The position numbers and the translations under genes were made by a program. The notes beneath the pieces are model-generated. The model saw nothing but the letters and a program-made list of their open reading frames with translations. It was not told the DNA's origin and searched no databases. From Rhineura floridana (Eukaryota; Chordata; Lepidosauria; Squamata; Rhineuridae), in contig NC_084489.1 of the NCBI RefSeq assembly GCF_030035675.1, positions 36,354,001-36,418,000 of the forward strand: a DNA stretch of 64,000 nucleotides, in the 5' to 3' direction. Below are positions 30,501-40,477 of the stretch, in pieces. Every line of letters begins with the position of its first letter. The first letter of the stretch is position 1.

Positions 30501-33244
30501 GCTTTACAGGTCTTTAAACACCAAAACCAGCATATTGAACTTAGTCTGGTAGGTAATGTGCAGACAGCGTAATTCTTTCAGCAGTGAAGTAACATGTTGG
30601 CAATGTCCTTCCCCAGTGAGCAATCACGCTGCTGCATTTTGCACCAGCTGCAACTTCTAGACCAACCTCAAGGGGAGTTTTGGCCCTACAAATGTTGTTG
30701 AACTATAGGTTCTTCATTCTTGATACATATCCTACATTAGCAATGAGCCCCATTGAGATGAATGGGACTTACTTCCAGTTAAAATGTGCCCAGGATTACT
30801 CCCTATGTTAGTAGCCAGTTATGCATCTTTCTATGCTTTTAAGCACGTAGCTAATAAAATGAGATTAGCCAAAGCATATAACTTGGCGGCACTGATGATA
30901 TTTATATTCTGGGTAATGTTCTTAATCTTGTCTCCATGTTTATGTACCATGTTTGGCAGGAAAAATTCCACCTGAGAGTACATTGATCTTCAGCATTGAC
31001 CTTTTAGAAATCAGAAATGGACCACGATCTCATGAGTCTTTTCAACAAATGGACCTCAATGATGACTGGAAACTTTCCAGAGAAGAGGTGATTTGGCTAA
31101 TGCATTCTACAATTGTGTGTGTTTAAGTATTGAACAGGAAAATAAAATTTAGCTTTTACTTCCCTGTAACTTATGTTGTTCAAATTTGGCATTTGTAAAT
31201 CTCTCTTATGATGTTTTGAGCTGGTCTAGATGGAGCAAGATTTCAGCTTCCTTTTCTGCACTCAAAACTCTGATGTTGACTGTACAGAGAGCAATTCAAG
31301 GTGTTGATGCCTTCTCAGTAAGTCTTTGCGGTACAGAGACTACTTGTGCCTGCATTTCTGAGTAGCAAGCAACATTCCTAAGACCAGGGGCTCCCCAACT
31401 GTGGTCCATGGGCCACCAGTGGTCCATGGCATGTCTCCATTAAATATTCATATTTATTTTTAATTGTATTTATTGCTTCTTTTGTTGTATTCTATTTCAA
31501 TTTGAGTTCTATGGAATGGCAATATAAGAAATAAAAGAAGAAATAAAAATACAATTAAAAATCATATAGCATCTAGCACAGCAAATTACAACTGCTACAA
31601 CAGGCAGAAAACTCAAGGGTCCACCAAGACCACCAGCAATTTCAAGTGATCGGGGGGGGGGAGAGAATATGGGAACCACTGCCTAAGACGTTGCAAAGAA
31701 CACTGCAGAAAAATTAACTTCAGTAAATTTGGTCTGTTTTTGGAAATAATGTCTGTACTTCTTTTGGTTATATCAAAACCAACTAGAATTACAGAGCAAT
31801 CCAAACTATAGGAAGCCAGCGCAATTTACTCTGGCCTAATTAAACCAGAGTAAGTTACCCCTGCTCCAAACTCCTTTTGGGAACAGCTGAGCCAGCCTCC
31901 AAGCCTGGCAGAAGGAAAACAAGCCTTTAAAACAGAGTTTGCTTTATACCTCTCTTTTTACCAGTGTAACTTCCACTGGGTTGCTAGGTCTTGTGATCAA
32001 GCTGAAAGGAGTTTGGAATAGAGGTAAGTCTCTTGTTCTGTCCTGCCTCCTCCATGCCCCTGCCACATTCCCAGAAAGTCATTTTCTTGGTACTTAATAT
32101 AGTTGAGCCAGGATGGCAGACAAGCCTGCTCAGCCAGATATCCACCTATTCCAACCCCCCTCATCCCAGCAGATCTTGGGCTTGGATTGTTCCTTCATAG
32201 TTTTGATCAAGTACATCAGTTACAAGGAGGAGATTGAATGCTGTTGCTTTCATTTTCAACTATCCACAGTTTCATTAATATATGTTCTTGGTTCATGCTG
32301 ACAATGGTTTATTGATAGAAGCCAGGATCATTAACCACAGTTTAAAGTTGGCATTATCTCAATAAACCATAGTTAATACTAACCACACTTTGCCCAGATT
32401 TGGACTTAACAAGAAACTAAGTTCAAACAGAAACAAAAGCATCTAATCTCCTTGCAGCTATATCGGGGGACGGCGTGCATGAACCTAAGGTTCACTTGTA
32501 TAAAGCTAAACTTCTCTGCAGTGGGCCCTTCCTCGCCTATGAAACCCTATCTGACATTTTAAAGAAAGTGCATCTTAGAATGGCCTTTGTAGTTTAAATT
32601 GGGATACTGGCTAATGGGGCTATTGTCCAGGGCTGGTTTTACTCAGGTTTATTGTTTAAATTTTATTTTCATTTCATTTTTAATTTGCATACTGCCTTTC
32701 TACGTTGCTGTACTCAAAGTAATTCTTTTTATGTAATGTAATGTTCTTTATTGTTTTGTTATATTAACTGTTTTGCTGAATTATATGGATTTTGCACTGC
32801 TTTATGTGGAGATTATCTTAAAAAGCAGTACAGAAGTCTTAAAATAAAATTATGTTTAGTGTTCTATGGGACTGGCTGAGTTCACATACATTTACAAGCC
32901 CTTGGAAGAGGTGGGAATGAAATAGCTGTCACTTTTGGTCAAATTATTACCTTTTCTGAATGTACTGGATAGGATGGGCCACTTAGATTGGCCTGCTTTC
33001 TCATGTCAGCCTCTTTCCCTTAAATATCAACTCCAACAGCTACTTAATGATTAGAATGTTATGTTTCTCCTGTCTTGTCTCATAGGTGAAAGTATATTTG
33101 AAGAAAGAATTTGAAAGGCATGGTGCACCAATCAATGACAGCCACCACGATACTTTAGTTGAAGATATATTTGACAAAGAAGATGAAGACAGTGATGGAT
33201 TTATATCTGCGAGGGAGTTTGTTTATCAGCATGATGAACTGTAA
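27399..33244 (+). CDS. FKBP14: FKBP14 (FKBP22), complete, four coding exons
   Basis: FKBP14 is an ER-lumen peptidyl-prolyl isomerase that helps fold collagens. Coding exons are 27399-27595, 29522-29673, 30960-31087 and 33086-33244, giving 636 bases and 211 residues, the same length as the human protein. A signal peptide occupies about residues 1-20. The FKBP domain is about 45-135, with the VHYEGYLEKDG, GWDKGL and LGYGKEGKGKIP segments. Two EF-hand loops lie at 148-159 and 189-200 (DKEDEDSDGFIS). The sequon N176-D-S lies between them at the human glycosylation position. The protein ends HDEL, an ER-retention signal. All introns are GT-AG with consistent phases 2, 1 and 0. The gene looks intact. 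Confidence 0.97.
27618..27682 (-). repeat. L2/SINE 3' tail, reverse
   Basis: A TTTA microsatellite is followed by CCCACCCTTCCTCCCAGAAG and GAGCCCAGGGC, the reversed GGGATATAAAT-type 3' end shared by L2 and Sauria-type SINEs. Confidence 0.65.
27787..27910. mobile_element. Fold-back hAT-like MITE
   Basis: AGGAGTGGCTAAACTGTAGC and ATCTGGAGGGCCACAGGTTT are inverted ends around a palindromic interior (TTGCACTCCCATC ... GAATTGTAGTC). It lies in FKBP14 intron 1. Confidence 0.65.
27991..28215 (+). mobile_element. tRNA SINE with RTE/BovB-like tail
   Basis: The head CCAGTGTGGTGTAGTGGTTA and the B-box-like GGTTTGAATCCCC match Sauria-type SINEs. The 3' half instead reads ACCACCTCTGAATAACACC and GAGTCGCCATAAGTCGGG, TTGACTTGAAGGCAG. 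It is inserted in FKBP14 intron 1. Confidence 0.85.
28258..28492 (+). mobile_element. CR1 3' end (TTCTTATG type)
   Basis: The segment shares AGGATGCTGAACTAGATGGG and GATCTACCAAGACTCTTAT with the CR1 tails at 2612 and 22080. Confidence 0.75.
28588..28735. mobile_element. Fold-back hAT-like MITE
   Basis: GGATGGGGAACCTATGGCCC and CATCTGGGGGGCTACAGGTT are inverted ends. The interior holds GCTGGGGCTAGTGGGAGTTG. It belongs to the same family as 27787-27910. Confidence 0.7.
29255..29460. repeat. L2-type piece followed by hAT end
   Basis: CGCATTTCAAAGGGTAGGGG to about 29330 matches the reversed L2-type repeat at 30335. CAGTGGTGGGGAATCTTTGG from 29334 is a hAT-like left end, continuing to about 29450 without a clear right end. 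Confidence 0.5.
29522..29673 (+). CDS. FKBP14: FKBP14 coding exon 2
   Basis: Acceptor tttgtttcag and donor AAAG|GTAATA. It encodes YKHNNGQPTWFTLGIKEVIQ to LIIPSSLGYGKEGK, the core of the isomerase pocket. Phase 2 in, 1 out. Confidence 0.95.
30001..30095. repeat. Member of the short palindromic repeat family
   Basis: GTGCAGTCCTATACATATTT and AAGTAAGTCCCA at the left and GCATTGCAGCC at the right match the roughly 85-bp imperfect palindrome family. Confidence 0.55.
30112..30690 (-). repeat. L2-type LINE 3' region, reverse
   Basis: It starts with the reversed GGGATATAAAT-type tail (AAATTTATATCTCACTCTTC) and an A-rich stretch, followed by a long conserved 3' segment including CAGGTATCCTGGTCCCAGGC and GCTGCTGCATTTTGCACCAG. 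The minus-strand frame with LWNSLPLNIRQAPT is an L2-like C terminus. Located in FKBP14 intron 2. Confidence 0.65.
30737..30800. repeat. Member of the short palindromic repeat family
   Basis: GAGCCCCATTGAGATGAATG and GGACTTACTTCCAGTTAAAA are the core of the family. Confidence 0.5.
30960..31087 (+). CDS. FKBP14: FKBP14 coding exon 3
   Basis: Acceptor gtttggcag and donor GAGAAGAG|GTGATT. It encodes GKIPPESTLIFSIDLLEIRN, the end of the FKBP domain, and the first EF-hand loop (DLNDDWKLSREE). It ends in phase 0. Confidence 0.94.
31385..31681. mobile_element. 297-bp hAT MITE with perfect 8-bp TSD
   Basis: The left end CAGGGGCTCCCCAAC and right end GGGAACCACTG are imperfect inverted copies. CCTAAGAC flanks both sides exactly (31377-31384 and 31682-31689), the 8-bp duplication expected of hAT. 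The inside is A/T rich with no transposase. Located in FKBP14 intron 3. Confidence 0.9.
31690..32639. other. Intron with MITE-like palindromes
   Basis: 31795-31870 holds an inverted pair (TTTACTCTGGCC / AACCAGAGTAAGTT). 32280-32400 holds GTTTATTGATA / TCAATAAACCATAG. Both look like degraded fold-back repeats; the rest is unrecognised. Confidence 0.4.
32640..32850 (+). repeat. Old L2-type 3' tail
   Basis: T-rich DNA with CATACTGCCTTTCTACG and a TATTAACTGTTTTGC stretch ending in AAAATAAAAT, as in decayed L2 3' UTRs. Confidence 0.4.
33086..33244 (+). CDS. FKBP14: FKBP14 coding exon 4 with HDEL terminus
   Basis: Acceptor tgtctcatag. It encodes VKVYLKKEFERHG, the N-D-S sequon, the second EF-hand and HDEL followed by TAA at 33242-33244. 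Confidence 0.95.
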   Translation: MKVYLKKEFERHGAPINDSHHDTLVEDIFDKEDEDSDGFISAREFVYQHDEL

Positions 33245-33469
33245 AACATTTTAAAGCAATGACCTACAAACTGATGCATCTAAATATATAGTATTTTTTG
33301 TATTTGGAGATGCCTGTTACGGGGGGGCGGGGGAAGAGATGCATTGCTATTTTTCTACCTGGACTACTCTTGATACCAAATGTTGTGACTTGCGTTTACA
33401 AGTAGAAGCATCTGTTCCAATGAGATTTTAATCGGAAACTTCCCGATGTATTTATTTAGAAAACTATGA

Positions 33470-33475
33470 AATAAA
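33470..33475 (+). other. FKBP14 poly(A) signal
   Basis: A canonical AATAAA lies about 225 bases after the FKBP14 stop, with a T/GT-rich stretch further on. It is the first AATAAA after the gene and would give a short 3' UTR; other downstream sites cannot be excluded. Confidence 0.65.
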
Positions 33476-33599
33476 TCTATGTCCCAGTAACAATTATTGC
33501 TTAAAATTTCACTACTCCACCGTTCTTCCCCCCACCCTTAAGTTCACATTTTTCTAGTACTTTGGTCTATTTTAGTGTTCTGTCAAACTAATATTATAG

Positions 33600-33685
33600 T
33601 GTAGCCCTATGTATGTCTACTCAGGGAAGCTCCATTAAATTAAACAGGACTTATTCTCAGTTAAGTGTGTTCTGACTGCAGTCTT
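33600..33685. repeat. Member of the short palindromic repeat family
   Basis: GTAGCCCTATGTATGTCTAC, TCAGGGAAGCTCCATTAAAT and AGGACTTATTCTCAGTTAAG form an imperfect palindrome just downstream of FKBP14. Confidence 0.6.
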
Positions 33686-33689
33686 ACCC

Positions 33690-34430
33690 ACATAGGTTTG
33701 CCTCCTGCTGTCTTGACAGTGCCAAACTGATGTATTGGCTTGCTTTCTTAGCACCCATAGCTTAGAATGAAACATGCCATCTGTATCAGTGCCATATCTT
33801 CCACATAAAGCAACATAAAAAGTACAGTAAAACAAATAGTGATGCTGAGTTTTGGATGTGGGGGCAATTTGGAACGCAACATGTACACGCTCCTGAGAAA
33901 TAATGACTTTTACCCAATACCTTTGATTGGGGGGAGGGGGGGGTGGCTTGTAACTTACGGTAACTGCAAGGAAACGGCCAGGTGAGGGGAGGGTTGCTCT
34001 TTAGCCGTCATTATGACTTGAGCACCTTATCTACAGGAACTTCATGGGACAAATATCTGCAAGAACTGGGGTTTTGCAAGGCTTTTGTATACTGCCATGG
34101 CAGTTTTTATAACGGCACATATGTTAAAAATACAGTCTGGTAAGGTTTGAGTTGCCTTTGAAAGATGAACACATAAACTTTTCCTACCTCATCTGTTCTT
34201 TCAAATGGCTCTAGTTTTGTCTTTTAAAGGGAGGGATTTTGACACGTGAGCCAAGCAGTAGTGCTCACCTCCAATCCCCTCCCCGTGCCCCCCCCCATTT
34301 CGGCCTATAGCAATAGTATCAGGTGATGGGTATATTAGGGCAAATGTACACATGCAGTCTCAGTGGCTTTGATGTCATATCATGATAAGCCACATATGGT
34401 CTAAAATGTTTTATGTTTCAAAGAAGCTGT
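33690..34430. other. Intergenic, nothing recognised
   Basis: Between FKBP14 and the repeats at 34.4 kb I see only short G and C homopolymers (for example 33928-33940 and 34288-34296). Confidence 0.45.
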
Positions 34431-34437
34431 GAGTGGT

Positions 34438-34482
34438 AAGCTAGAAATAAACCAAGAACAAAGCTTGGTTTATTTCTTGCTT
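34438..34482. repeat. 19-bp hairpin
   Basis: AAGCTAGAAATAAACCAAG (34438-34456) and CTTGGTTTATTTCTTGCTT (34464-34482) pair with one mismatch over a 7-base loop. It probably comes from a fold-back repeat. Confidence 0.7.
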
Positions 34483-34550
34483 GCCAGTTGTGGCTGGTGT
34501 GACAAACTATGGTCTGGATCTGGATGATATGACAGGTCACCCCTTCCTCA

Positions 34551-35036
34551 TTTCCTCTACTCTTCCCTCCCTCTGCATGGTCAGTTTTACCTATCCCAGC
34601 CATGATTGCATGGGAGTAAATCCCACTGAACTCAATAAGCATGCAAATAATCAGACCTGCCTTTCCCCTCCTTCCCCTCTCCTCTCCCTTCCTTCTCCTT
34701 TATTCCTCTGTCCCTCTTCCTTCTTTGTCCTCCCCTGCCCGCTCCAGGCCTCCCTCCCCATAGTCAGTTTTACCTATCCTAAGCATGATTGCATTTCCTC
34801 TACTCTTCCCCTGCATGGTCAGTTTTACCTATCCCAGCCATGATTGCATGGAAGTAATTCCCACTGAACTCAATAAACATGCAAATGATCAAACTTGCCC
34901 TCCTCTTCCCCCTCCTGCCTGCTCCCATCGCCCTCCTCCCCTCGCCATCCCGTGGTCAGTTGCACCCTATCCTAAGCATGATTGCAGGGGAGTAAATCCC
35001 ACTTAACTCAATAAGCATACAAATTATCAATCCATT
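34551..35036 (+). repeat. CT-rich tandem repeat, period about 243 bp
   Basis: TTTCCTCTACTCTTCCC occurs at 34551 and 34794. Each unit carries CATGGTCAGTTTTACCTATC, GTAAATCCCACTGAACTCAA and a CCTCCCC-rich stretch. A paired variant, CTATCCTAAGCATGATTGCA, closes each unit. There are two units plus partial modules. The proline/serine-rich frames across it are low-complexity by-products. Confidence 0.75.
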
Positions 35037-35092
35037 CCCAGCAAACTTTCACACCATCCCATTTCTTACTTCCTGGATTAAAAAGCAGAGAA

Positions 35093-36419
35093 ATTCACTA
35101 ATAGGCAAAAAAAACTTGAGGTTTAAGACCCTACCTATAGTCAATAGATATTTCTATCAAACTTTAAAAAGCAGGGGAATTAGGCAGCTATAGTGAATGC
35201 ACCAGGGGAGCAGGAGACCTGACCTCTCTGAGATATTCTACTGCCCTACAAATTTGTCAAAATGCAAACACAATTTGGGTTGGTCTTTCACAGTCCAATC
35301 CACTTTCATGTGTAGCTTGGAAGCATTTGGTAATATTTGCCTCTGAGCATATGGTGAGTGGTGGCAACACCTGCAATCAGCCCAAATAACAGCAACAAGA
35401 CATGTGCTGTGCTGATCTTGTTTTAGCAAGGAGGAAGCAACAATATTAAAACAGTTGATATAGTTCAGATAGTCACTTTATGTTTTATTTACTTTGCAAT
35501 TTTAATAAAGTTTCCTATAGTAAATCATTTTCTCTTGCTTCTGTTTCTGTGAATATGTGAAGCACAGCAGCACTTTGCAACACTAAAGAAAAGCTCCAAA
35601 AACAATTGTGGAATAATGGTACTGACTATTCTGCAGAATAGTTTCCAACGGACAGAAGGAGTGTCTCAGTTTGCACAAGATAAAACAGTGGGAGGTGAAA
35701 TATTCTAGCAAAATTCTAGGTGTGCTCATGTTTTTAATTGACTGTGCCCACCTTGCCTTAAATGAAGTAGTTTAAACATGGCAGACTGAAAACATGCATC
35801 CTCTTTTTTCCAACAGCTAGAGTCGTTGCTGAAGTAGCAATATATTGTAATCAGTCTGATTTTACATCTGTCAGATTCAACTGCTAATGCACCCAAAATA
35901 GAAATAGAGCATAACCTCCATTTTGAAACACTAAAGACTGTCTTCACCATCATATGACATTGACCAATAAAAAGGCTTTGAAATTAATTAAAATTAATAT
36001 GAACAGATTTCTAGGATGAATAATGAGAGATAATTTTCTAGGTTAGATTCTCAAGAAACAGTAGTAACACAGAAAAGAAGCAAAGGAAGAAGAAGACGAA
36101 CAAACAGACAAAAATGTAATTCTCCATCTTTGGAGTGGCAGGTGTTGCCACCACTCATCATATGCTCAGAAGCACATGTTACCAAATTCTTCCAAGCTAT
36201 ACAGGAAGTGGACTGGACTGTGAAAGACCAACCCAAATTGTATTTGCATTTTTACAAATTTGTAGGGCAGTAGAATATCTCAGAAGGAGGTCAGGTCTCC
36301 TGCTCCTGTGGTGCATTCACAATAGTTGCCCAATTTCCCTGCTTTTAAAAGTTTGATAGAAATATCTGTTGGCTATAAGTACATTCTTAAACTGCAAGGT
36401 TTTTTGCCTATTAGTGAAT
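35093..36419. mobile_element. Element bounded by 282-bp inverted arms
   Basis: 35093-35374 and 36138-36419 are inverted copies of each other, each 282 bases, agreeing at roughly nine in ten positions. The outer tips are ATTCACTAATAGGCAAAAAA and its inverse; the inner tips are GTGGCAACACCTGC and its inverse. The 763-base centre is AT rich, without a coding motif. No target duplication was recognised. Confidence 0.8.
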
Positions 36420-37405
36420 ATGTATTACATTGCAGCCTAAGGTAGCTTCCTAGTCTGTTGAAGCAACTAGGTCTCAGTCAAGCCACCTTAAAAACTAAGG
36501 TGTCTCACGCAGTTGGAGCCCACCACATTGCCAATTGAATGGAAATGTTACCCTCTGGTAGATATAGACAAGTAAAGAACACAAGCAAAAGCCATGAAAT
36601 AGGGATCAAAGATACAATACATCCACCTCCACAATTCTGTGTGCGTTTGTAAATACAAATCATACTTCAGTTAACCAATCGTCCAGGAAAGAAGCTCCTT
36701 AACAAAGCCTTGGGGGGGCAGCACCCACACTGACATAGTCAGAATGTGGCTCCTCGTCTACTGGACTGGGCTGCTGCAGGCAGCTCTCTCATGTGTGGAT
36801 GGAATGGCGCTACTTGCCAGGTGGTGCAAGCGCCTTCAAGTGCCCTGAAAGCACTGTTTACTGCAGACACATCTGGACGACTGTAGGGGAGGATGGCAGA
36901 GAGAGAAAGACCAGGCACAGCATGGTGTTGACAGCTGCCCCTTGCCTGCCTGGTCAAGTGTATGGAGAGAAGAACTGTGCTCAAAGCTGTAGAATGCTAT
37001 AGCAAGATGCTACTTGATAAAAGAAAAAAGGCAAGGCAGGCATCCCTGGGTGCATTTTGGAAGAAGCCTTCAAGTGGTCTGTATGCAAGGCTTACCTGAC
37101 CTGGTTGTTTCATTTCAGACATGCACATTGTTAGTTTTGATTAAAATGTTTGCTCAAATATGTTGAACTGCTCTTCTTTTTTGTGGTGTAGGAACCTATC
37201 CGTTTTCTTTCCTCTGGTACCAAAGTTTCTGTTAAAGAAATAATGTCCAGGAACGCATGTACTTCGCTGAGGTATTACTTTATATAATATTTCAAATGCA
37301 TGCATACACCTGATGAAGTGAGTTAATAATATACACACAAACTTCCTTCTGTTAGCCCATTAAAGTGTCCTGAGACTGTTGTTCCTAGGGGGCTTACTGA
37401 TAGTT
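36420..37405. other. Intergenic, nothing recognised
   Basis: Short open frames near 36739-37002 have no motif. No repeat family recognised. Confidence 0.45.
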
Positions 37406-37722
37406 CAGTAGTGTAGTGGCTAACTCAGAAGTGCAGCATTCCTTCATGATAGTCACAGCCACACACTTTTTAAAATCTTTTTTGCTGCTGGGCTGAGAAT
37501 GAGATCCTTGTTAATACCTTCTCCCACAGCAATAGTCCCTAGGAGCTAATAAGCATGAAAGGGGAGAGAGTCACTGAGAAGAGCCTTCTCAGCACGTTAG
37601 AAGACTCTTCTTAGTGGCTAACAGCCTCCCCTTTCATGCTGATTGGCTCGTAAGATGCGGGAGACATAAAGGCCGTGCTCCCAAAAAAGTAAGGGGTCTA
37701 AGACCCCCTGAGACCCCGGCTC
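37406..37722 (+). mobile_element. hAT-like MITE, right end lost or diverged
   Basis: It starts CAGTAGTGTAGTGGCTAA and shares GAGAATGAGATCCTTGTTAA, CATGAAAGGGGAGAG and AAGTAAGGGGTCTAAGACC with the complete copy at 54080-54460. The right terminus cannot be seen. It lies just upstream of the SCRN1 promoter. Confidence 0.7.
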
Positions 37723-37999
37723 TAAGACCGTATGCTTTGTAGTGGCCCAGTCACTCATTTGTGTCAGAGGAGGCTGTTCAAATTCCAATACCTTAGCGAG
37801 CCAGCTGAACCTAACGTGGAATTACATGGACCTAAGAAGCTCCGTGAGCCCCTCAGAGCCTCAAAGCTTGGAAGCCTCGCTCTTTTATCTCAGATGCACG
37901 GGAAAGAGGAAAAGGAATGGCACTCTGTTCATCCTCAGAAACGCTCTCCATACACTCCATCGCCCAGCTCTGGTTTTGTTGCCCTGAATCAAAGCGCTT

Positions 38000-38351
38000 C
38001 TGCCTTGCATTCGTTCATGGTCCGCTTGTGAGGACAGTCCCCTTTCCGGCGGTAAGATTCTCCCGCTTCCTTCTCTCGTCTATTTCTGCCGCCTGACCGC
38101 TGGCTGATCCCTGCGGAACAAGCGACGGCAGCAGCGCGACGGCGCTCACCCGCTAGGAGGCAGCGGCACAGCCTGCAGGCTCCCCACACCCCCTCGCTGC
38201 TGCTGGCAGGCTGCTCACGTGAGCTGGAGCGCAGCTGGTACCTGGAGAAGAGGCCGCCGCCTTGTCGCCGGCTCTCCTTCCTTCCCTTTAAATATTTGCA
38301 GAGAAGGGACAGCTACAGCCAAGGAAAACACTGAGGCGGGCGATCGGCAAG
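38000..38351 (+). promoter_or_regulatory. SCRN1: SCRN1 promoter and probable non-coding first exon
   Basis: This GC-rich, CpG-rich segment lies upstream of the SCRN1 coding exons. It contains a 12-bp palindrome centred on a CACGTG E-box (38213-38224). It ends in a strong donor, CGGCAAG|GTGAGT, after position 38351, which suits a 5' UTR exon spliced to the acceptor at 52134. The transcription start is unknown. The inference rests on GC content, the donor and gene position. Confidence 0.5.
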
Positions 38352-38680
38352 GTGAGTTTATTCCGGTGGTTCCCGCTTCTATCCTCCTCTGCTGCCGGTC
38401 TTTAGTAGCTAGAGTTGATCTGCTCTTCTTCTCCTCCAGCCCGTTACACTGGGGGAAGGATGCACAGACAGGGACGATGAAGGAGCTTGCAAATGTCTCC
38501 CGCCACAGCAGTAAGCAGGCGTCAAGGGCATGCCTGGAGGTGCGCTGCCTCTTGTGCGTCATCCCTAGCGGGTCATATTCCGCCTCAATCTGCACTGAGA
38601 GCTCTGGCCAAGAGTTAGCCTAGAAGGCTGTAGTACTTCTTCTCGAGGGTCGCCCTGTTGGCCCTTCCCCTCTTTTGCAG

Positions 38681-38715
38681 GTGGATCCACCTCCGGGGAT
38701 CCTGGAAAACAGCAG
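38681..38715 (+). other. Candidate 35-nt alternative 5' UTR exon of SCRN1
   Basis: A strong polypyrimidine acceptor, CTTCCCCTCTTTTGCAG, ends at 38680, and the donor CAG|GTGAGC follows 38715. The placement in SCRN1 intron 1 near the CpG-rich region fits an alternative leader exon. There is no coding evidence. Confidence 0.25.
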
Positions 38716-38799
38716 GTGAGCTTCGATACACACACCCCGGAGAGATCTGGAGAGCGACGGAGCTCTAGGGCTAAATCAACTGTGCAACTCACTTTATCT

Positions 38800-40069
38800 C
38801 GGCGTGTGATGACTCATCTTGCTGAATGTGTGAATGTCCTCCCGTGGGAAGCAGCAAAGCGTTCTTAATAGTCCTGGCTTGCGGGGTTTGGTCCACGATG
38901 GCCACTTCACACGTGGAACCATCATCACTGGTTACATGCTCATCACTGGGTGAATGGATGACGATACTTCCTCCCCTATTCACCATTTACTTCTTGATGT
39001 ACAGTTATTTATGTGTGGTAACTGGTAAATACCAGAAAGCTGGTGTGTGAGATTTCTGGAAAGTTATAGGCACTTGGATGCTATACAGGAGTACAGGACT
39101 TAGTATGTATAATAATTGGGGGGCATATATACATGTTGTTGATGGATGTGTACCTGTGTGTAGATGTAAATGCAGGCACGCTAGCTTTAATAACTATGTT
39201 GCTATTAGGTTTTTGAACAGTTTCTACTGCCATAGTCCCAATGGCTTCATGCACTTCATTCTCCATGTATCATCTATAACATTAGATCCGTTCTATTGCT
39301 TTTTACTGTAGTTTTCTGGCACTTCTTATTTCGTTTAGAAGGTTTAACTGTTAAACCTTTAACAGGTGATGTCTGTCTAGAGTCTAGAGTTTAGTATAAT
39401 ATGGCCGCCTGCTATATGTATATGGTCTAGCTGCCTTTGTGTTTTGTCTGACTCGTTCAAAACATTTCTGCAAAACTGTTTTTCATTGTGTCTCCTAGCT
39501 CCTTTCAAAATAAATAATGGAGTAGAGGCAGATTGCAAGTAGTAGATGTGAGAATTTACTGCAATCTGCTAATTTTATTTTCTAAAACTGTGAATATTAG
39601 ATCATAATCTGAAAGAAAATGTATTCCTTGCCTGTTTGTTTTTGCACTTGTAAGAAATTCAGCTGCTAAAGCAGTCTCACTGTACTTTAATCCAACAATT
39701 CTTTAAGGCTAAACTATTGGATTCTAACTCGAAACCTTTGCTTTGTTGATTGTCTGATCTTATGCAAAAAGACTGAAGCATTATGCTCAAAGTTATGATT
39801 TCAAAATGACATGGTGGTTTTCAAGACTGGCATGTATCTTCTTTTTATCAAGATTGGTTTTCTGATGAGTTTCCTATCTACTTGTTTCGTAGTTTAAAAC
39901 ACACTTTGCCTCTGTGTACATGTACTGCCCTGTAAAGCAAGGCCTTGACATTTTACTGCTTTCCAGACTGACCCATGTTACTCAAACTGGATAGGCCCAG
40001 TGGGTTAACTGTAGAGTGTCCATTATTGTTTTCCTTCCAGTCATATTCCAAAAAAGTTCCTCTCTTCCA
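38800..40069. other. SCRN1 intron 1, nothing recognised
   Basis: AT-rich DNA without recognised repeats or exons. Confidence 0.45.
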
Positions 40070-40185
40070 GGTTAAATTCCGGGGCTGTAGGTGGCAAATC
40101 AGCTGGAGATGGAAATAGGCACTCCTAGCCACTGAGGCCACTGGAGTCTCCAGTGGCAATGTTGGATCCAGGAGTGGCCACAAGT
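40070..40185 (-). mobile_element. L2 LINE RT fragment, reverse
   Basis: The minus-strand frame reads DPTLPLETPVASVARSAYFH and LQLICHLQP. This corresponds to SSLSLEAHIASVARNAFYQL in the nearly whole L2 at 43-46 kb. Confidence 0.8.
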
Positions 40186-40477
40186 TACAAACCTGCTCCT
40201 ATATGAGCAATGACTTCAAAAACTAATGTCTCCAAAACGTTTTTGCAACAGAGACTTATAAACATCTCGATATAGAATAATCACACTGGATATTCTTCTA
40301 TTTCTGTAATTTTTCAGATAATTTCAGATAATAAATGTTTTTAGTATGATGGTGATAAAAGTGTGTGCATCCTATGGCATGTGTTCCATTATCATACAAA
40401 CTCTCCATTAATGGCCCATTTATATACAGTCTGTTGAAAGCTACTGATATTTTAGTAGAGAGGCTTATGGGACCCCT

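Noticed and set aside
34481-35006. Open frames rich in Pro, Ser and Leu
   Set aside because: They arise from CT-rich tandem repeat DNA, with no domain, splice or start context.
34551-35036. CRISPR-like array
   Set aside because: Units are about 243 bp and diverged, the genome is eukaryotic, and there are no regular short spacers.
35093-36419. Pair of long terminal repeats
   Set aside because: The two arms are inverted, not direct, and there is no coding or primer-site evidence between them.
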